Source: an uncultured Clostridium sp.
GTDB taxonomy: Bacteria; Bacillota; Clostridia; TANB77; CAG-508
Direction: 5' to 3'
DNA length: 59,511 nucleotides
Assembly (NCBI GenBank): GCA_947648215.1
Contig: CANSMW010000012.1
Coordinates: 1-59,511 of the forward strand
In this document: piece by piece, positions 1-9,720 of the stretch
Numbering within the stretch: position 1 is the first letter of the stretch
How the letters are laid out: the number at the start of each line of letters is the position of its first letter
Notes under the pieces: model-generated
The model's database searches: none
The model's input: the letters and a program-made list of their open reading frames with translations, nothing else
Told to the model about the DNA's origin: nothing
Position numbers and translations under genes: made by a program

Positions 1-123
1 GTTTATTTGGTCTTCTCTATTCTCGCCTTGTCCTTCTTGATTACTATTTTCTTGTAAACTATAATCTTTATCTTGCAAATTCATGTTTACACCTTGTAAT
101 TTCCAAACTTTTATTTTCCCCAT
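1..123 (-). CDS. Start of a hypothetical protein, cut by the window edge
   Basis: The first 41 codons of a minus-strand gene are visible; the rest lies beyond the left edge. The ATG at 123 is preceded by GGGAG about 11 bases upstream and by a plausible promoter (206-234). The visible peptide begins MGKIKVWKLQG and then turns polar and rich in Q, N, D and E, with no recognisable domain or signal peptide. It runs in the same direction as the jet operon but is separated from it by about 340 bases and a terminator, so it is a separate transcription unit. Function unknown. Confidence 0.45.
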   Translation of the reverse strand, partial: MGKIKVWKLQGVNMNLQDKDYSLQENSNQEGQGENREDQIN

Positions 124-205
124 TATCTTTTATTCTCCCTACTTTCAGGTTTAACTACACCCACTTTATGCTAATATATCAAACTCAATATGAAAAATAA
201 CTATA

Positions 206-234
206 TTTATATAAAGTTTCCATAATTATATCAA
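206..234 (-). promoter_or_regulatory. Probable sigma-A promoter for the left-edge gene
   Basis: On the minus strand a TTGATA box (229-234) and a TATAAA box (206-211) are 17 bases apart, about 85 bases upstream of the ATG at 123. The 124-462 gap holds nothing else besides this and the jet terminator. Confidence 0.4.
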
Positions 235-352
235 GTTTTTTGATTACTGTCAATACTTTATGTGTGTTTTGATTAAAGATGTATGTGTTTTATAGTTTCT
301 TCTAAATGCTTAAATTTACTATTTCTTTTGTTAAAATATTTCGTACATAAAA

Positions 353-403
353 AAATCTCTTGTGTATAATTTGGTTGCACACCTAAATATGCACAAGAGA
401 TTT
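353..403 (-). terminator. Intrinsic terminator after jetC
   Basis: Perfect 12-bp inverted repeat (353-364 with 392-403) around a 27-base loop. Read on the minus strand it ends in a run of seven T, about 60 bases past the jetC stop. The long loop is unusual but the arms and T-run are good. Confidence 0.7.
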
Positions 404-462
404 ATGTTTAGATAGTTTTTTATTATATTTTTCCACGAAAAGTTTAACTCATATTTAAGCTT

Positions 463-3400
463 CTATAAGAAACTTTCCTGATTCCCCTTTAATATTTCAA
501 AATTCATATTAGCCTCTTCTTGCTCTGTTCTTAATTCTCGATCTACTACAATACTTTTTGTATTATCTCCCTTATACTCTGCTTTTAAAATATAATTTAC
601 TTCAAATTTTGAAATCAATTCTTTACTTATGTTGTGCCCTGGTGCAATTAATTGAACATTATTCTCTTTTAGCATGGCAAACATTCCTTCCCACAAATAC
701 ACTGCACTTGTTGCACCAAAAGGATTGTCTGCAATCATTACTTTTTTAGAATTGGATAATGCTTCTGGCCTTGTTAACATACTTATATAAGAAATAATAC
801 ATACAGCAAACATAAAGTAAAGTGCATTCACTTGTCCATCTGAGCCTAAGTCATCCTCCCATTTTTTGTATCCTGAGTGTTCTGCAATATCTTCTATTTT
901 ATATAACTTAACCGATGCTTTGTCCATATTTACCACTTGTGCAACCAATGCTTTTGAAGAAAGTTTTTCATTTAATTTCACTTTATCCATCAATTCTGGA
1001 TTGTGTTCCATTTCTTTTACAATCGCTTCAATATATGCCTTAATTCTTGCTTGTTTTTCGTCTCTTTCGTATTCTTGTAGTTCCAATTTAACAATATTCG
1101 TTTCTTTTCCTGCAATTTTAATTCTTGATAATCCAGAAAGTTTGTTTAAATCTCTTACTACCACTTCGGCTTTTTCAAAACATTTACTATTAAATTGTTC
1201 TTGGTATTCTGCAAGTGATTTCAACGCCTCTTCAATATGAACGATTTTCTCATCAATCAATGAGATGTTTTCTTCAATTCCCTTTTTCATTCTTTGAGTT
1301 TCTTGTTTTTCTTCTGGGAACTTGACATTTTGAATTATTTCATAAATATCGGAAGCAATGTAAAAATCTCTTACCTTATCTTTTATGTACCTAATAAAAT
1401 TTTCCCAACTCCTTTCTAATTTACGCAAATTATCCTCTAAGTCTCTTACTCTTTTCGTAACTTTTTCATAACTGTATAATTCATTTTCCAAACTATTGTG
1501 TAAATTAACTTCTATTCTTTTTATTTGATATTGTTCGATAAAGTTTTCAAATTTATCTGTTTCTCTACTCAATTTTTCAATTTCTTTATTAATTGCAGAA
1601 ACTTTTTCGCTTAATTCTTTTCTTTTATTTTCATAGACAATTATCAATTGCTTATTTTCCGAAATTTGCGTTTCTATACTCTCTAATGTTTCAATTCTGT
1701 CTTCTTGCCTATAGAACACTCCTCTTTCTTCTAGTTGTTTTATTAAAGTACTTATCATTCCTTCAATTTTGAAAATTTCCTGTTTATAGCCATTTTCTTT
1801 TTCCATATATTGATTCATTTCTGTTTCTATTTTATGATAATTTTCTTTTAATTCTTCTAACATACAATCTAATGTTTTACTTAGATTTTCTTCACTTTTT
1901 TCAAATTTACTTATTAAAAAACCATTTTCTTCTACCATCTTTTTACATTTGTCCATTGCCTCTTTTAGCATTTTACAACTTTCTTCCAATTCCGTAATTT
2001 GGCTATTTTTTGAGTTTAATTTTTTGCTAAGTGCTTCATATTCATTTTTTATCTCGTCAAATTCCATAGCTAACTCTTCAATATTACTCAAATTCTCAAA
2101 TTTTTCTAAGTCTTTTAACAAATTTTCTATTGTTTCTAAATCATATGCTATTTGTCTTTCTTCTTCCTTATACCTTTCTAATAACTTCTCTAATTGTTCT
2201 AATTCCTCATTTTTCGTCTCAACAATCTCTTGTGCTATTTGTACTTCTTTTTTCCATTCATCTTGCTTTTTGGTCTCATTTTTAATATTTTCTTTGGTCT
2301 GTTTTAAATCTTTAAACCAATTTATATCCTCCTGTAATTTAAAAACTATTGATGCAATTTCAGAATTTCTATTTTTTAAACTTTCAATTATTTCTTCTTG
2401 TTGTTCCTTCTTTTTTATCAATTGTTTTCTAATGTCTTCTTTTTGTCTTATTTCATTTTGTATCTTTTCTATCTCACTTTCCATCTTTTTAATATTTTCT
2501 TTTGAGTATCTTTCAACAAAATCCTTACAATCTTGTATTAAAGTTTGCAATTTATCTTCTTCTGTTTCCTCTTGTTCAATTCCCTTTACTAAATGCAAAA
2601 TTTTATCTTCTAATTCTTTTTTATAACTTTCTAATCCTTGTTCATCCATATGTTGATATATTTCTTTTGCTATTGGATAAATAAGGTTTTCTCCTCCTTT
2701 ACTTTCTTCCTTTTGCCTTAAAAACTCAATATTAGCCACTGGAACTAGACTTTGCACATCATAATTGATTCCTTGTATTTTAAACTTTTCAAAACTTTCT
2801 TCATCAATAAATACTGAATAAATATACCATGGGTTTGTCTTTAATATTTCCGTTCTTCTTTCTTCATCCATTTTTGTTAATTCTTCTATTCCTGTTGTAA
2901 CATAAGCACATTTTCCCTTTAATTTATCTTTTAGGAAAAAAATATCTTCATTTGGTACTGCTAGATGATATTTCTCAATTAATTCACATTTGGTTTGTTT
3001 TATTTGTTTTTGGATTTCTTTTGCTAACCTTGATTTTTTTATATTTTCTTTTTTTATTTTCCAATTCATTTGTAATTCTTCTAAAGTTTGTACATTAAAT
3101 GTCCTACATAATTGTTCCATTTCTATCTTTTTATTTTTATATACTTCATATTGATTATTTACATTTTCTATACTATTTTTTAGAATGACTATATCGCTTT
3201 TTATTTCTGTGTCTTTTTTCTCATTTTCATTCATAGCTTCTCTTAGTTCTTCTATTTTTACAATATTACTTTGTTCTTTGTTGTCTAAGCTCTGTTTATG
3301 TTCGGTAAATTTATCTATCGTTTCTTCTAAATTTAAAAGTTCTTCTAGATATCCTCTACTTGTCAGTTCTTTTTGATAACCTTTCTCCTCCTCTTTCTTC

Positions 3401-4854
3401 TCATTCAAATCATGTTCAAGACTTTCTAGTTTTGTTCTCATTGAAATGTAATTCTCATTTGCAACACTACTCTGTTTTTTTTGTTCTTCTCGTTTTTTAT
3501 TTGTTTGCTCTTTCTTAAGTTTTACAATATTCATTTGTTCTTCTATCTTTGTTCTTTTACTTTTTACCATTCTCATATAATTTGTACCATATACATTATA
3601 TTGTTTTTGTGTTTCTTCATCATTTAAATACATCTTCTGAATTTGTATTTGTTTTTGTTCTAACATGTCTTTTTTTTCTTTATATTCTAAATACTCATTT
3701 ACTGCTCTTGCTTTTTTTAGTTGTTTTTCGATTTCCTCTCTTTTTTGTTGCATACTTTCTATTTTTGTTCTAATCTCTTTTTGACATATGGAAAGATTTT
3801 CTTGTTCAAGTTTCTTTTTATTAATTTCCAATTTGCTGTTTTGATTTTCTAATTCGATATATTTTTTCTTATAATTCTCTATTTGATTATTTTCATTTTC
3901 TACCTGCTTTTGTAACTTCTCCTCTTTATCTTTATAAAAGTAATATGTTTCATATGCTTTTTGATACATTTCCTCTTCTTTCGTATAGGTAGTCTCTATT
4001 TCTTCAGCATATCTTTTTAGCTTTTCAAATAATTCTTTTGTTTCTTCATATTCCTTTTTATGGTCACTTTCCTTTTTAAATTTCATTAAGTTATCCTTAA
4101 TACTAATAAGTGCTTCTGCTAAGTCCTCATTTTCCGCTACTTCGCTATTATTTTGCATATTAATATTATCAATTATTTTTATCAAAAAATTCTCAATTAA
4201 TTTTCTAGATGTTTTGTTCACTTTAAAATAACTTTCGATATTGTTTTCTCCTGAATTAATCTCATTAATTAATTTCCATTCTGCACTAATTAATCCAAAA
4301 TATTCTATGTATTTGAGATATTCTTTTTTACTATTAAACACTTGAACTGGTAGTTTTTCCTTTCTCATATCACTTAAATATTGCTTTAATTTTTCATAAG
4401 ACATCACGATTCTACCTTCTTTTGTTTCTTCTACTAGTGGAATTTGTTTAATATCATTTTCATTTTGTGTATTATATAAATAACAATAGTTAAAATATTC
4501 TATCCCTATCGTATCCCTATCTTCTTCCTCCTCTTCTTTCCTGTTTCGTACACAAAAACCAGTAAGAAGATATTTATACTCTGAATTATCATCTAATTTC
4601 CATTCCACCAAACAATGAGAGGTTCGATTTTGATTTCCTCCCTTAAAAATATTTTTTAACGGTCTATCTGCTTTTAAATAGGTATTAGGAAGTACAGTTT
4701 GTAGTAACATTAATAACATAACAGACTTTCCTCCACCATTTTGCAAATCATATGTTGCTGATTTTCCTCCGAAATTCATAATAAAATTATCATAACAAGA
4801 CTTCGCATCATTATATTTGACATTAACAAGCCTAACTCGATTAATATGTGGCAT
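463..4854 (-). CDS. jetC: JetC, SMC-type ATPase of a Wadjet system
   Basis: Large SMC/MukB-like ATPase of about 1463 residues and the motor of the Wadjet complex, a family known to extrude DNA loops and direct cleavage of small circular DNA. The N-terminal head has a Walker A, NGGGKS, near residue 45. Then come roughly 1200 residues of K/E/Q-rich coiled coil with a break near the middle that would be the hinge. The C-terminal head has a DDLGSDGQ signature-like segment and a Walker B-like IADNPFGA. The ATG at 4854 is chosen over the GTG at 4863 because GGGAGG lies 8 bases upstream of the ATG and would overlap the GTG reading. It overlaps the end of jetB by 14 bases, which suggests translational coupling. 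Last gene of the operon, followed by a terminator. Confidence 0.9.
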   Translation of the reverse strand: MPHINRVRLVNVKYNDAKSCYDNFIMNFGGKSATYDLQNGGGKSVMLLMLLQTVLPNTYLKADRPLKNIFKGGNQNRTSHCLVEWKLDDNSEYKYLLTGFCVRNRKEEEEEDRDTIGIEYFNYCYLYNTQNENDIKQIPLVEETKEGRIVMSYEKLKQYLSDMRKEKLPVQVFNSKKEYLKYIEYFGLISAEWKLINEINSGENNIESYFKVNKTSRKLIENFLIKIIDNINMQNNSEVAENEDLAEALISIKDNLMKFKKESDHKKEYEETKELFEKLKRYAEEIETTYTKEEEMYQKAYETYYFYKDKEEKLQKQVENENNQIENYKKKYIELENQNSKLEINKKKLEQENLSICQKEIRTKIESMQQKREEIEKQLKKARAVNEYLEYKEKKDMLEQKQIQIQKMYLNDEETQKQYNVYGTNYMRMVKSKRTKIEEQMNIVKLKKEQTNKKREEQKKQSSVANENYISMRTKLESLEHDLNEKKEEEKGYQKELTSRGYLEELLNLEETIDKFTEHKQSLDNKEQSNIVKIEELREAMNENEKKDTEIKSDIVILKNSIENVNNQYEVYKNKKIEMEQLCRTFNVQTLEELQMNWKIKKENIKKSRLAKEIQKQIKQTKCELIEKYHLAVPNEDIFFLKDKLKGKCAYVTTGIEELTKMDEERRTEILKTNPWYIYSVFIDEESFEKFKIQGINYDVQSLVPVANIEFLRQKEESKGGENLIYPIAKEIYQHMDEQGLESYKKELEDKILHLVKGIEQEETEEDKLQTLIQDCKDFVERYSKENIKKMESEIEKIQNEIRQKEDIRKQLIKKKEQQEEIIESLKNRNSEIASIVFKLQEDINWFKDLKQTKENIKNETKKQDEWKKEVQIAQEIVETKNEELEQLEKLLERYKEEERQIAYDLETIENLLKDLEKFENLSNIEELAMEFDEIKNEYEALSKKLNSKNSQITELEESCKMLKEAMDKCKKMVEENGFLISKFEKSEENLSKTLDCMLEELKENYHKIETEMNQYMEKENGYKQEIFKIEGMISTLIKQLEERGVFYRQEDRIETLESIETQISENKQLIIVYENKRKELSEKVSAINKEIEKLSRETDKFENFIEQYQIKRIEVNLHNSLENELYSYEKVTKRVRDLEDNLRKLERSWENFIRYIKDKVRDFYIASDIYEIIQNVKFPEEKQETQRMKKGIEENISLIDEKIVHIEEALKSLAEYQEQFNSKCFEKAEVVVRDLNKLSGLSRIKIAGKETNIVKLELQEYERDEKQARIKAYIEAIVKEMEHNPELMDKVKLNEKLSSKALVAQVVNMDKASVKLYKIEDIAEHSGYKKWEDDLGSDGQVNALYFMFAVCIISYISMLTRPEALSNSKKVMIADNPFGATSAVYLWEGMFAMLKENNVQLIAPGHNISKELISKFEVNYILKAEYKGDNTKSIVVDRELRTEQEEANMNFEILKGNQESFL

Positions 4855-5575
4855 TCTCTTCACCTCCCAAATGATAAATATACTCCATTAAATTATTTTT
4901 GTTATTTTTGTCATATTCAAAATAAAAATAAACAATTGCTTTAAATCTAGTTGTTATGTATATATTTCTAGTATTTTCATCATAAAATACTAGCTTCTCT
5001 TCTTGCAAAAATTTTAATACTAACCTTACGAAAGAAATCTTATCGTTTTTGCTTACCCCTACTCTTTCTTCTTTTGCATCTGCTAATCTCTCCCATACAT
5101 TTTTTATCATTACAAAATTATATTGCATTTTCTTACTACTTTCTTCCAATTCTTCTGGTATTAAATTTTCAAATTTATGATGAATTGTTTCTATAAATTC
5201 ATCAAACCTTAGGTACGTTCTTGGTGTGTTAAATCCAGATTCTTTATAAAAACAAGTAATGAGAGTAACAATAACAAAATACATCAAATAAATATCTTCA
5301 TTTCGGTTAAATTGTTTGATTCTATTTTTTAAGTCCTCATTGGTATAGCCAAACACTTTGTTTTCTGGCATAACGCATAAATTCAAGGTTCGTTCCATAT
5401 GATATATTTCAAATCCCATTTTCTCGGCAATTTTATTCGTTATGTTTTCTATTTCGGTATTATTCACATATTCATTATACAATGCCATATTTTTTATTTT
5501 TGAAATTTCTTGGTTTTGCAATAATTCGTTTATAATTTCTAATGCAATATTCATTGCTTCTTCACTTATTTCCAT
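4841..5575 (-). CDS. jetB: JetB, MukE-like subunit of a Wadjet system (DUF6063-like)
   Basis: A 244-residue, mostly helical protein located between the kleisin-like and SMC genes, the place and size of the MukE-like JetB subunit, which binds the kleisin and SMC heads. No catalytic motif is expected and none is seen. Assignment rests on gene order, length and overall similarity to type II JetB (DUF6063-like). Start: ATG with AAAGGAG six bases upstream. Its 3' end overlaps jetC. There is a 30-base gap to the preceding short frame at 5606-5815. Confidence 0.75.
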   Translation of the reverse strand: MEISEEAMNIALEIINELLQNQEISKIKNMALYNEYVNNTEIENITNKIAEKMGFEIYHMERTLNLCVMPENKVFGYTNEDLKNRIKQFNRNEDIYLMYFVIVTLITCFYKESGFNTPRTYLRFDEFIETIHHKFENLIPEELEESSKKMQYNFVMIKNVWERLADAKEERVGVSKNDKISFVRLVLKFLQEEKLVFYDENTRNIYITTRFKAIVYFYFEYDKNNKNNLMEYIYHLGGEENATY

Positions 5576-5605
5576 CTATTTCTCCTTTCACTAAATAAAC
5601 TTTGT

Positions 5606-5815
5606 TTATTCCTTTTTTATTCGTAAATTCGTAATTTTTAATCCATTGCCTAATTCAATGTCTTCTTCTAAATTGCGGATTATAATTCGATTAAACTCAA
5701 AATCACTAAAAATTTCATCTGTGTGTTTACTAAGTATCTTCTTTCGATTTAAATAAATCACAAAAGAAATAAAATCCCCATTATATAAATAATCTTCTCC
5801 ATAATTTTCTTTCAT
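5606..5815 (-). CDS. Probable displaced C-terminus of JetA (69 codons)
   Basis: Short frame starting four bases after the jetA stop, with no ribosome binding site of its own. Removing one base from the T4 run at 5824-5827 fuses it to JetA without a gap, giving a protein of about 498 residues. The peptide, beginning MKENYGEDYLY and ending LRIKKE, has the mixed helix/strand character of a domain end rather than a free peptide. Best read as the real C-terminus of JetA displaced by a sequencing error or a true frameshift. A small coupled subunit is the less likely alternative. Confidence 0.55.
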   Translation of the reverse strand: MKENYGEDYLYNGDFISFVIYLNRKKILSKHTDEIFSDFEFNRIIIRNLEEDIELGNGLKITNLRIKKE

Positions 5816-5819
5816 AAAC

Positions 5820-7103
5820 TCAGAAAAGCCGTATTAAATCCACATTATCCTGACGTTTTAATATTAAAAGCAAATTTTGAAAATAAAATCGATGATTATA
5901 AATTACTCTTTCTTCTGTTAGTTTGTCTATATTTTTATAATCCATCAATTGTGGATTTGTTTCCACTTCTACTTCTTTTGCTTCTCTTGGAAGTCTTTGA
6001 TGTTCCATTGCTTTCATGGGGTTAAAACTTTTTAGATTTTTAGGAAATAAAAAAGGCATTACGAAATATTTCATTTTTTCTGGCTGATTGGTTTTCGTAA
6101 TCAATTTTTCAAATTCCTTTTCAAAAGCAAATTTTTCTGAAAAAGCACTTTTCATCTTAATTTTGATAATTTCATCATATTTTTCGTGGCTACTTGTTGC
6201 TTCTTTTAAAAGCTTTGTATGTGCCTCAATCGCTTTATTTAGTTCTCTTTCTATGTTACGAATTACTTTGATTGTGTTTTTTTCTTTATCACCTAAATTC
6301 TCAAAATCCTCTTTTTTAAAATATTCTGTGTACAAGTTTTGAATAATCCCCATCATTTCCTGGAAAAGCTCACTTTCTTCAAGAAATTGACTTTTTACTT
6401 GTTTATGATAATCATAGTATCTCTCTACCGCTTCTTTTCCTCCATACATTAATCCTTCTATAATCATTTCTTTTTCATCAATTTTCTTTTTTACTTCAAT
6501 GTTCAATCTTTTTACCGTATCATATGCATAATCAAAAGAACCTTTTTCAATTTGCTTTCGAAATAGTAATAAGTTAATCGTAATTTGTGCTGCATCTGGA
6601 AATTCTTTTGTCTTTAGATAAAAATCTACTCCTTCTGGAGTAATATAATAATAATAATTTCCATCTTCTCCCACTTTTATTTCAATGTATTTCATTAAAT
6701 CTTGTTTTTCTTTTTGCTTCTGAAAACTATAATATGAATAAGAAAAGCTTGTTCCGCCATTTTGTGCTTCATCTAAAATAATATTTGTTATCTCTTTTGC
6801 TTGTTCTTGTTCTAATTTCTTGTTGCTTATTTTTTCTACAAAATATAGAATAAATTCACAAATATCTTTGTATTGTATTTTATGATTATTCAATTTTCCT
6901 TCATACAAAAGAAAAGAAAGCATCGCCATAAATACCCCTACCAAATCTACTTTTAGGGTACTTTGTTTTGCTTTCAATTTTCTTATTACTTCAAAATATG
7001 GATAGTAAATCTCAATATTTTTTTGTCTTACCTCAAATTCTTCTAAAACATCTTTGGTAATATCTTCGAATACTTTTAAATTAAAATCTTCTACTTGATT
7101 CAT
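5820..7103 (-). CDS. jetA: JetA, kleisin-like subunit of a Wadjet system (DUF5716-like), 3' end shifted
   Basis: A 427-residue protein corresponding to the MukF/kleisin-like JetA, which bridges the JetC heads and binds JetB. The N-terminal half is helical with a winged-helix look; the middle holds a long charged coiled region; no enzyme motif is visible. The similarity is to the type II JetA family (DUF5716-like), not the DUF3375 form of type I. The ATG overlaps the jetD stop as ATGA, so translation is coupled. The frame ends ...VDLIRLF; the next 69 codons, in another frame, look like the missing tail (see 5606-5815). Confidence 0.75.
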   Translation of the reverse strand: MNQVEDFNLKVFEDITKDVLEEFEVRQKNIEIYYPYFEVIRKLKAKQSTLKVDLVGVFMAMLSFLLYEGKLNNHKIQYKDICEFILYFVEKISNKKLEQEQAKEITNIILDEAQNGGTSFSYSYYSFQKQKEKQDLMKYIEIKVGEDGNYYYYITPEGVDFYLKTKEFPDAAQITINLLLFRKQIEKGSFDYAYDTVKRLNIEVKKKIDEKEMIIEGLMYGGKEAVERYYDYHKQVKSQFLEESELFQEMMGIIQNLYTEYFKKEDFENLGDKEKNTIKVIRNIERELNKAIEAHTKLLKEATSSHEKYDEIIKIKMKSAFSEKFAFEKEFEKLITKTNQPEKMKYFVMPFLFPKNLKSFNPMKAMEHQRLPREAKEVEVETNPQLMDYKNIDKLTEERVIYNHRFYFQNLLLILKRQDNVDLIRLF

Positions 7104-8107
7104 ACTATCTTTTCTACCTCTTCATAATTTAATATTTCTTGTGGGATGTAAAAATTATTTTCAAACATATTTCGTAATTTCTTTCTATCTTCTGTATCAA
7201 AATAATTTAAAAACACCTCTATATAATCTTCCCTCCTGTTTTGTCTTTTCCTTATTTTATTTGGATTGTTTTCTAATTCTATCATCCTATGGTATGCTAC
7301 TACATATGGTAAAATGCGATAGTCTCTATACTTTTGTAATAATGATACATAAATATTAATTCCTTCATAATCAATATCTCCAAAGTATAATATCTCTGCG
7401 TCATTTTTCACATTAAAATTTTCTATATATTTAAAACTATTTAAAATCTTTTTTCCTTCTCCATAAATAACCAAGTAAAAATTCTGATATTGTTTTGTTA
7501 TCTCTTTAAATGTCCAAAATGTATCTCTATTTTCGATAATTAATATCTTTTTATTCTTTTTCTCATATTTGTTATTTTCAAAATAAAAAAATGGTTCGTA
7601 AGTTTCATAGCAGTTTAACTCCTTAAAATCAATCCCTAATTTTTTCAATATATTTTCCTGTTGTTTTAATTTTTTCTCATCTTTCCATATCTGATAAGAC
7701 CTTTCGTTTACTGTTAATATCGGTTCTTTATTTTCTAATGTAATAAAATTGTTAATTTTTAAAATTTCATCTCTATCTTCTTCATATTCTTCTGGATGTT
7801 TTAAATAATACTGTATATTAATCTTATTATGCAATTTCATAATTTCTTGTTTTACTTCTATATAATCTTTCTTAGGTTTTACAATTCGATATTTTAAAGG
7901 TGTTCCAATTAAATTCTTTTTTGCATTTTTTAATGGTTCTAATTTATTTTCTTGTACTAGCTTTTCTATTATGGTATCCATTTGTTTGGCTATTTCTGGA
8001 CTATATATCGTTTTGGTAAATTGATATATTTCTTCTAACGTTATGTTTTTTGATTTTGAAGTTTCCAGCATTTCTTGTATTGTTTCTTTTAAGTTATTTT
8101 CTTCCAA
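7100..8107 (-). CDS. jetD: JetD, Toprim-type nuclease subunit of a Wadjet system
   Basis: A 335-residue protein with an N-terminal winged-helix-like region (about 1-75) and a C-terminal Toprim-like domain (DUF2220 type). The Toprim signature is visible: a glutamate in IIENRDTF, a glycine-rich strand in IYGEGKK, and the GDIDYEG acidic motif that binds divalent metal. In characterised Wadjet systems JetD is the nuclease that cuts DNA trapped by the SMC motor. First gene of the operon. The start is a TTG at 8107 with AGGTGG six bases upstream, and there is no better ATG. A strong promoter lies just upstream. Confidence 0.85.
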   Translation of the reverse strand: MEENNLKETIQEMLETSKSKNITLEEIYQFTKTIYSPEIAKQMDTIIEKLVQENKLEPLKNAKKNLIGTPLKYRIVKPKKDYIEVKQEIMKLHNKINIQYYLKHPEEYEEDRDEILKINNFITLENKEPILTVNERSYQIWKDEKKLKQQENILKKLGIDFKELNCYETYEPFFYFENNKYEKKNKKILIIENRDTFWTFKEITKQYQNFYLVIYGEGKKILNSFKYIENFNVKNDAEILYFGDIDYEGINIYVSLLQKYRDYRILPYVVAYHRMIELENNPNKIRKRQNRREDYIEVFLNYFDTEDRKKLRNMFENNFYIPQEILNYEEVEKIV

Positions 8108-8135
8108 TTTCTACCACCTTCTTTTCATAGGTATT

Positions 8136-8165
8136 ATTATATCACAGACTCTTAGTTTATGTCAA
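8136..8165 (-). promoter_or_regulatory. Sigma-A promoter of the jet operon
   Basis: Consensus TTGACA (8160-8165) and TATAAT (8136-8141) with an 18-base spacer on the minus strand, about 30 bases upstream of the jetD start, giving a very short leader. Confidence 0.8.
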
Positions 8166-8209
8166 CTTTTAGGATTATGAAATCATTTTATCCAATCGTT
8201 CTTTCCTTA

Positions 8210-9706
8210 CTAATCTTCTACTTCTTTCTCTAGTAAAATTACCTTTGTTGCTACCTTTTTTATAAATGCTTCATCATGTTCTACAAAAATGATGGTTGGT
8301 TTAAACGTTAAAATGGCTTCTTCTATTTGAATTCTAGTTAAAATATCAATATAATTTAATGGTTCATCCCATACATAAATGTGTGCCCTCTCGGAAATGC
8401 TTTTTGCAATTAATACTTTTTTCTTCTGCCCTTCACTCATTTGTGCAATGTCTTTTTCAAATTCTATTTTGGAAAACCCCATTTTCGATAGCATTGCTTT
8501 AAAAATACTTTCATCAATCTGATTTTTCCTTCCAAATTCTTTTAAATTTCCTTTTAAATGTTCTGTACTTTGTGATACATATGATATTTTTAAATCGTTT
8601 CCTATTTTTATATTTCCACTATATGGTATCTCATTTCCTAATATTAATTTTAGCAAACTCGATTTTCCTACTCCATTTTTTCCCGTAATGGCTATTCGGT
8701 CTCCATTTTCAACCACAAAGGATTGCTTTTTAAAAATTGACTTTTCTTCATATTGAATTTGTAATCCATTTGCTAGGATTAATGGTGTTTTTCGACTTTC
8801 TAATGGTATTATTTTTAAATCATCTTTTCGGTCAATATTATGTAATAAACCAGCCTTTTCTTCGATTGATTTTTCAATTCTTTTTTCAATTACTTTGGAT
8901 TTTTTCATCATTTTAGCTGACCTGTGACCTACATATCCTCGGTCAATACTAGAACCTGAATTATCGGTATGATATTTTGATTTTTCTATTTTCTCAGACC
9001 AATTTGCTGTATTTTTTGAAGCAATTTCCAATCGATTAATATCCTTTTCTAATTTCTCATTTTGAGCCAGTTCAAATTTATCTCTAGCTTGTTTGTTTTC
9101 ATACCAAGAAGAAAAATTCCCTTTCTGAATTTCTATGTTTGTATGATTAATCGATATAATATGGTCTACTACTTTATCTAAAAAATTTCTATCATGAGAC
9201 ACTAAAATGAATCCCTTTTTTCTATTTAAATATTCCACCAAATGGTCCCTTGTTTGGCTATCTAAATGGTTGGTTGGTTCATCAATTAGTAAAAAATGAT
9301 TTTCTTTTAAAAACAAACTAATTAACAAAATTTTTACTTGTTCTCCACCACTTAACAAGCAAAATTTTCGGTAAAGAATTTCAGCATCACTATGTAGTAA
9401 GGCTAATTCTTTAATCATTTCCCAATCCTCTACCTGAGGAGCAATTTCATTTACCACTTCAATTGCCATTTTTTCCTTATCTTCTACTTCAAAAGGAAAA
9501 TAATCAAATTCTACTTTCTTTGTAATACTTCCTGTATACTCATATTCCCCAAGTAGCAATTTCAAAAACGTTGTTTTTCCTTTTCCATTCCTTCCAATTA
9601 ACCCCAATTTCCAATCTGTATCAATTTGAAAAGATACCTCTTCAAACACCTTCTCCATACTTCCTTCATAGCCAAATGTTAAATCATGTACATTAATTAA
9701 AGACAT
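8210..9706 (-). CDS. ABC-F ribosome protection protein, Lsa type
   Basis: A 498-residue ABC-F protein, the same length as Lsa(A), with two ATP-binding cassettes and no membrane segments. Cassette 1: Walker A GRNGKGKT near residue 40, signature LSGGEQ, Walker B LLIDEPTNHLD. A basic coiled linker follows, which reaches into the ribosomal exit region in this family. Cassette 2: GKNGVGKS, MSEGQKKK and the Lsa-characteristic WDEPLNYID. Lsa-family proteins displace lincosamides, streptogramin A and pleuromutilins from the ribosome. The exact substrate range here cannot be read from sequence. The ATG at 9706 is used because it has AGAGGTG upstream. It follows the 205-residue membrane protein by 14 bases and is likely cotranscribed with it. 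Confidence 0.85.
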   Translation of the reverse strand: MSLINVHDLTFGYEGSMEKVFEEVSFQIDTDWKLGLIGRNGKGKTTFLKLLLGEYEYTGSITKKVEFDYFPFEVEDKEKMAIEVVNEIAPQVEDWEMIKELALLHSDAEILYRKFCLLSGGEQVKILLISLFLKENHFLLIDEPTNHLDSQTRDHLVEYLNRKKGFILVSHDRNFLDKVVDHIISINHTNIEIQKGNFSSWYENKQARDKFELAQNEKLEKDINRLEIASKNTANWSEKIEKSKYHTDNSGSSIDRGYVGHRSAKMMKKSKVIEKRIEKSIEEKAGLLHNIDRKDDLKIIPLESRKTPLILANGLQIQYEEKSIFKKQSFVVENGDRIAITGKNGVGKSSLLKLILGNEIPYSGNIKIGNDLKISYVSQSTEHLKGNLKEFGRKNQIDESIFKAMLSKMGFSKIEFEKDIAQMSEGQKKKVLIAKSISERAHIYVWDEPLNYIDILTRIQIEEAILTFKPTIIFVEHDEAFIKKVATKVILLEKEVED

Positions 9707-9720
9707 CTTTTCACCTCTTT

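Noticed and set aside
1949..2626. Long plus-strand open frames within the jetC region
   Set aside because: They are antisense to a well-supported SMC gene, rich in S/F/L/I from reverse-read K/E codons, and have no ribosome binding site.
4855..4863. GTG start for jetC three codons upstream
   Set aside because: It overlaps the GGGAGGTG ribosome site; the ATG at 4854 has proper spacing.
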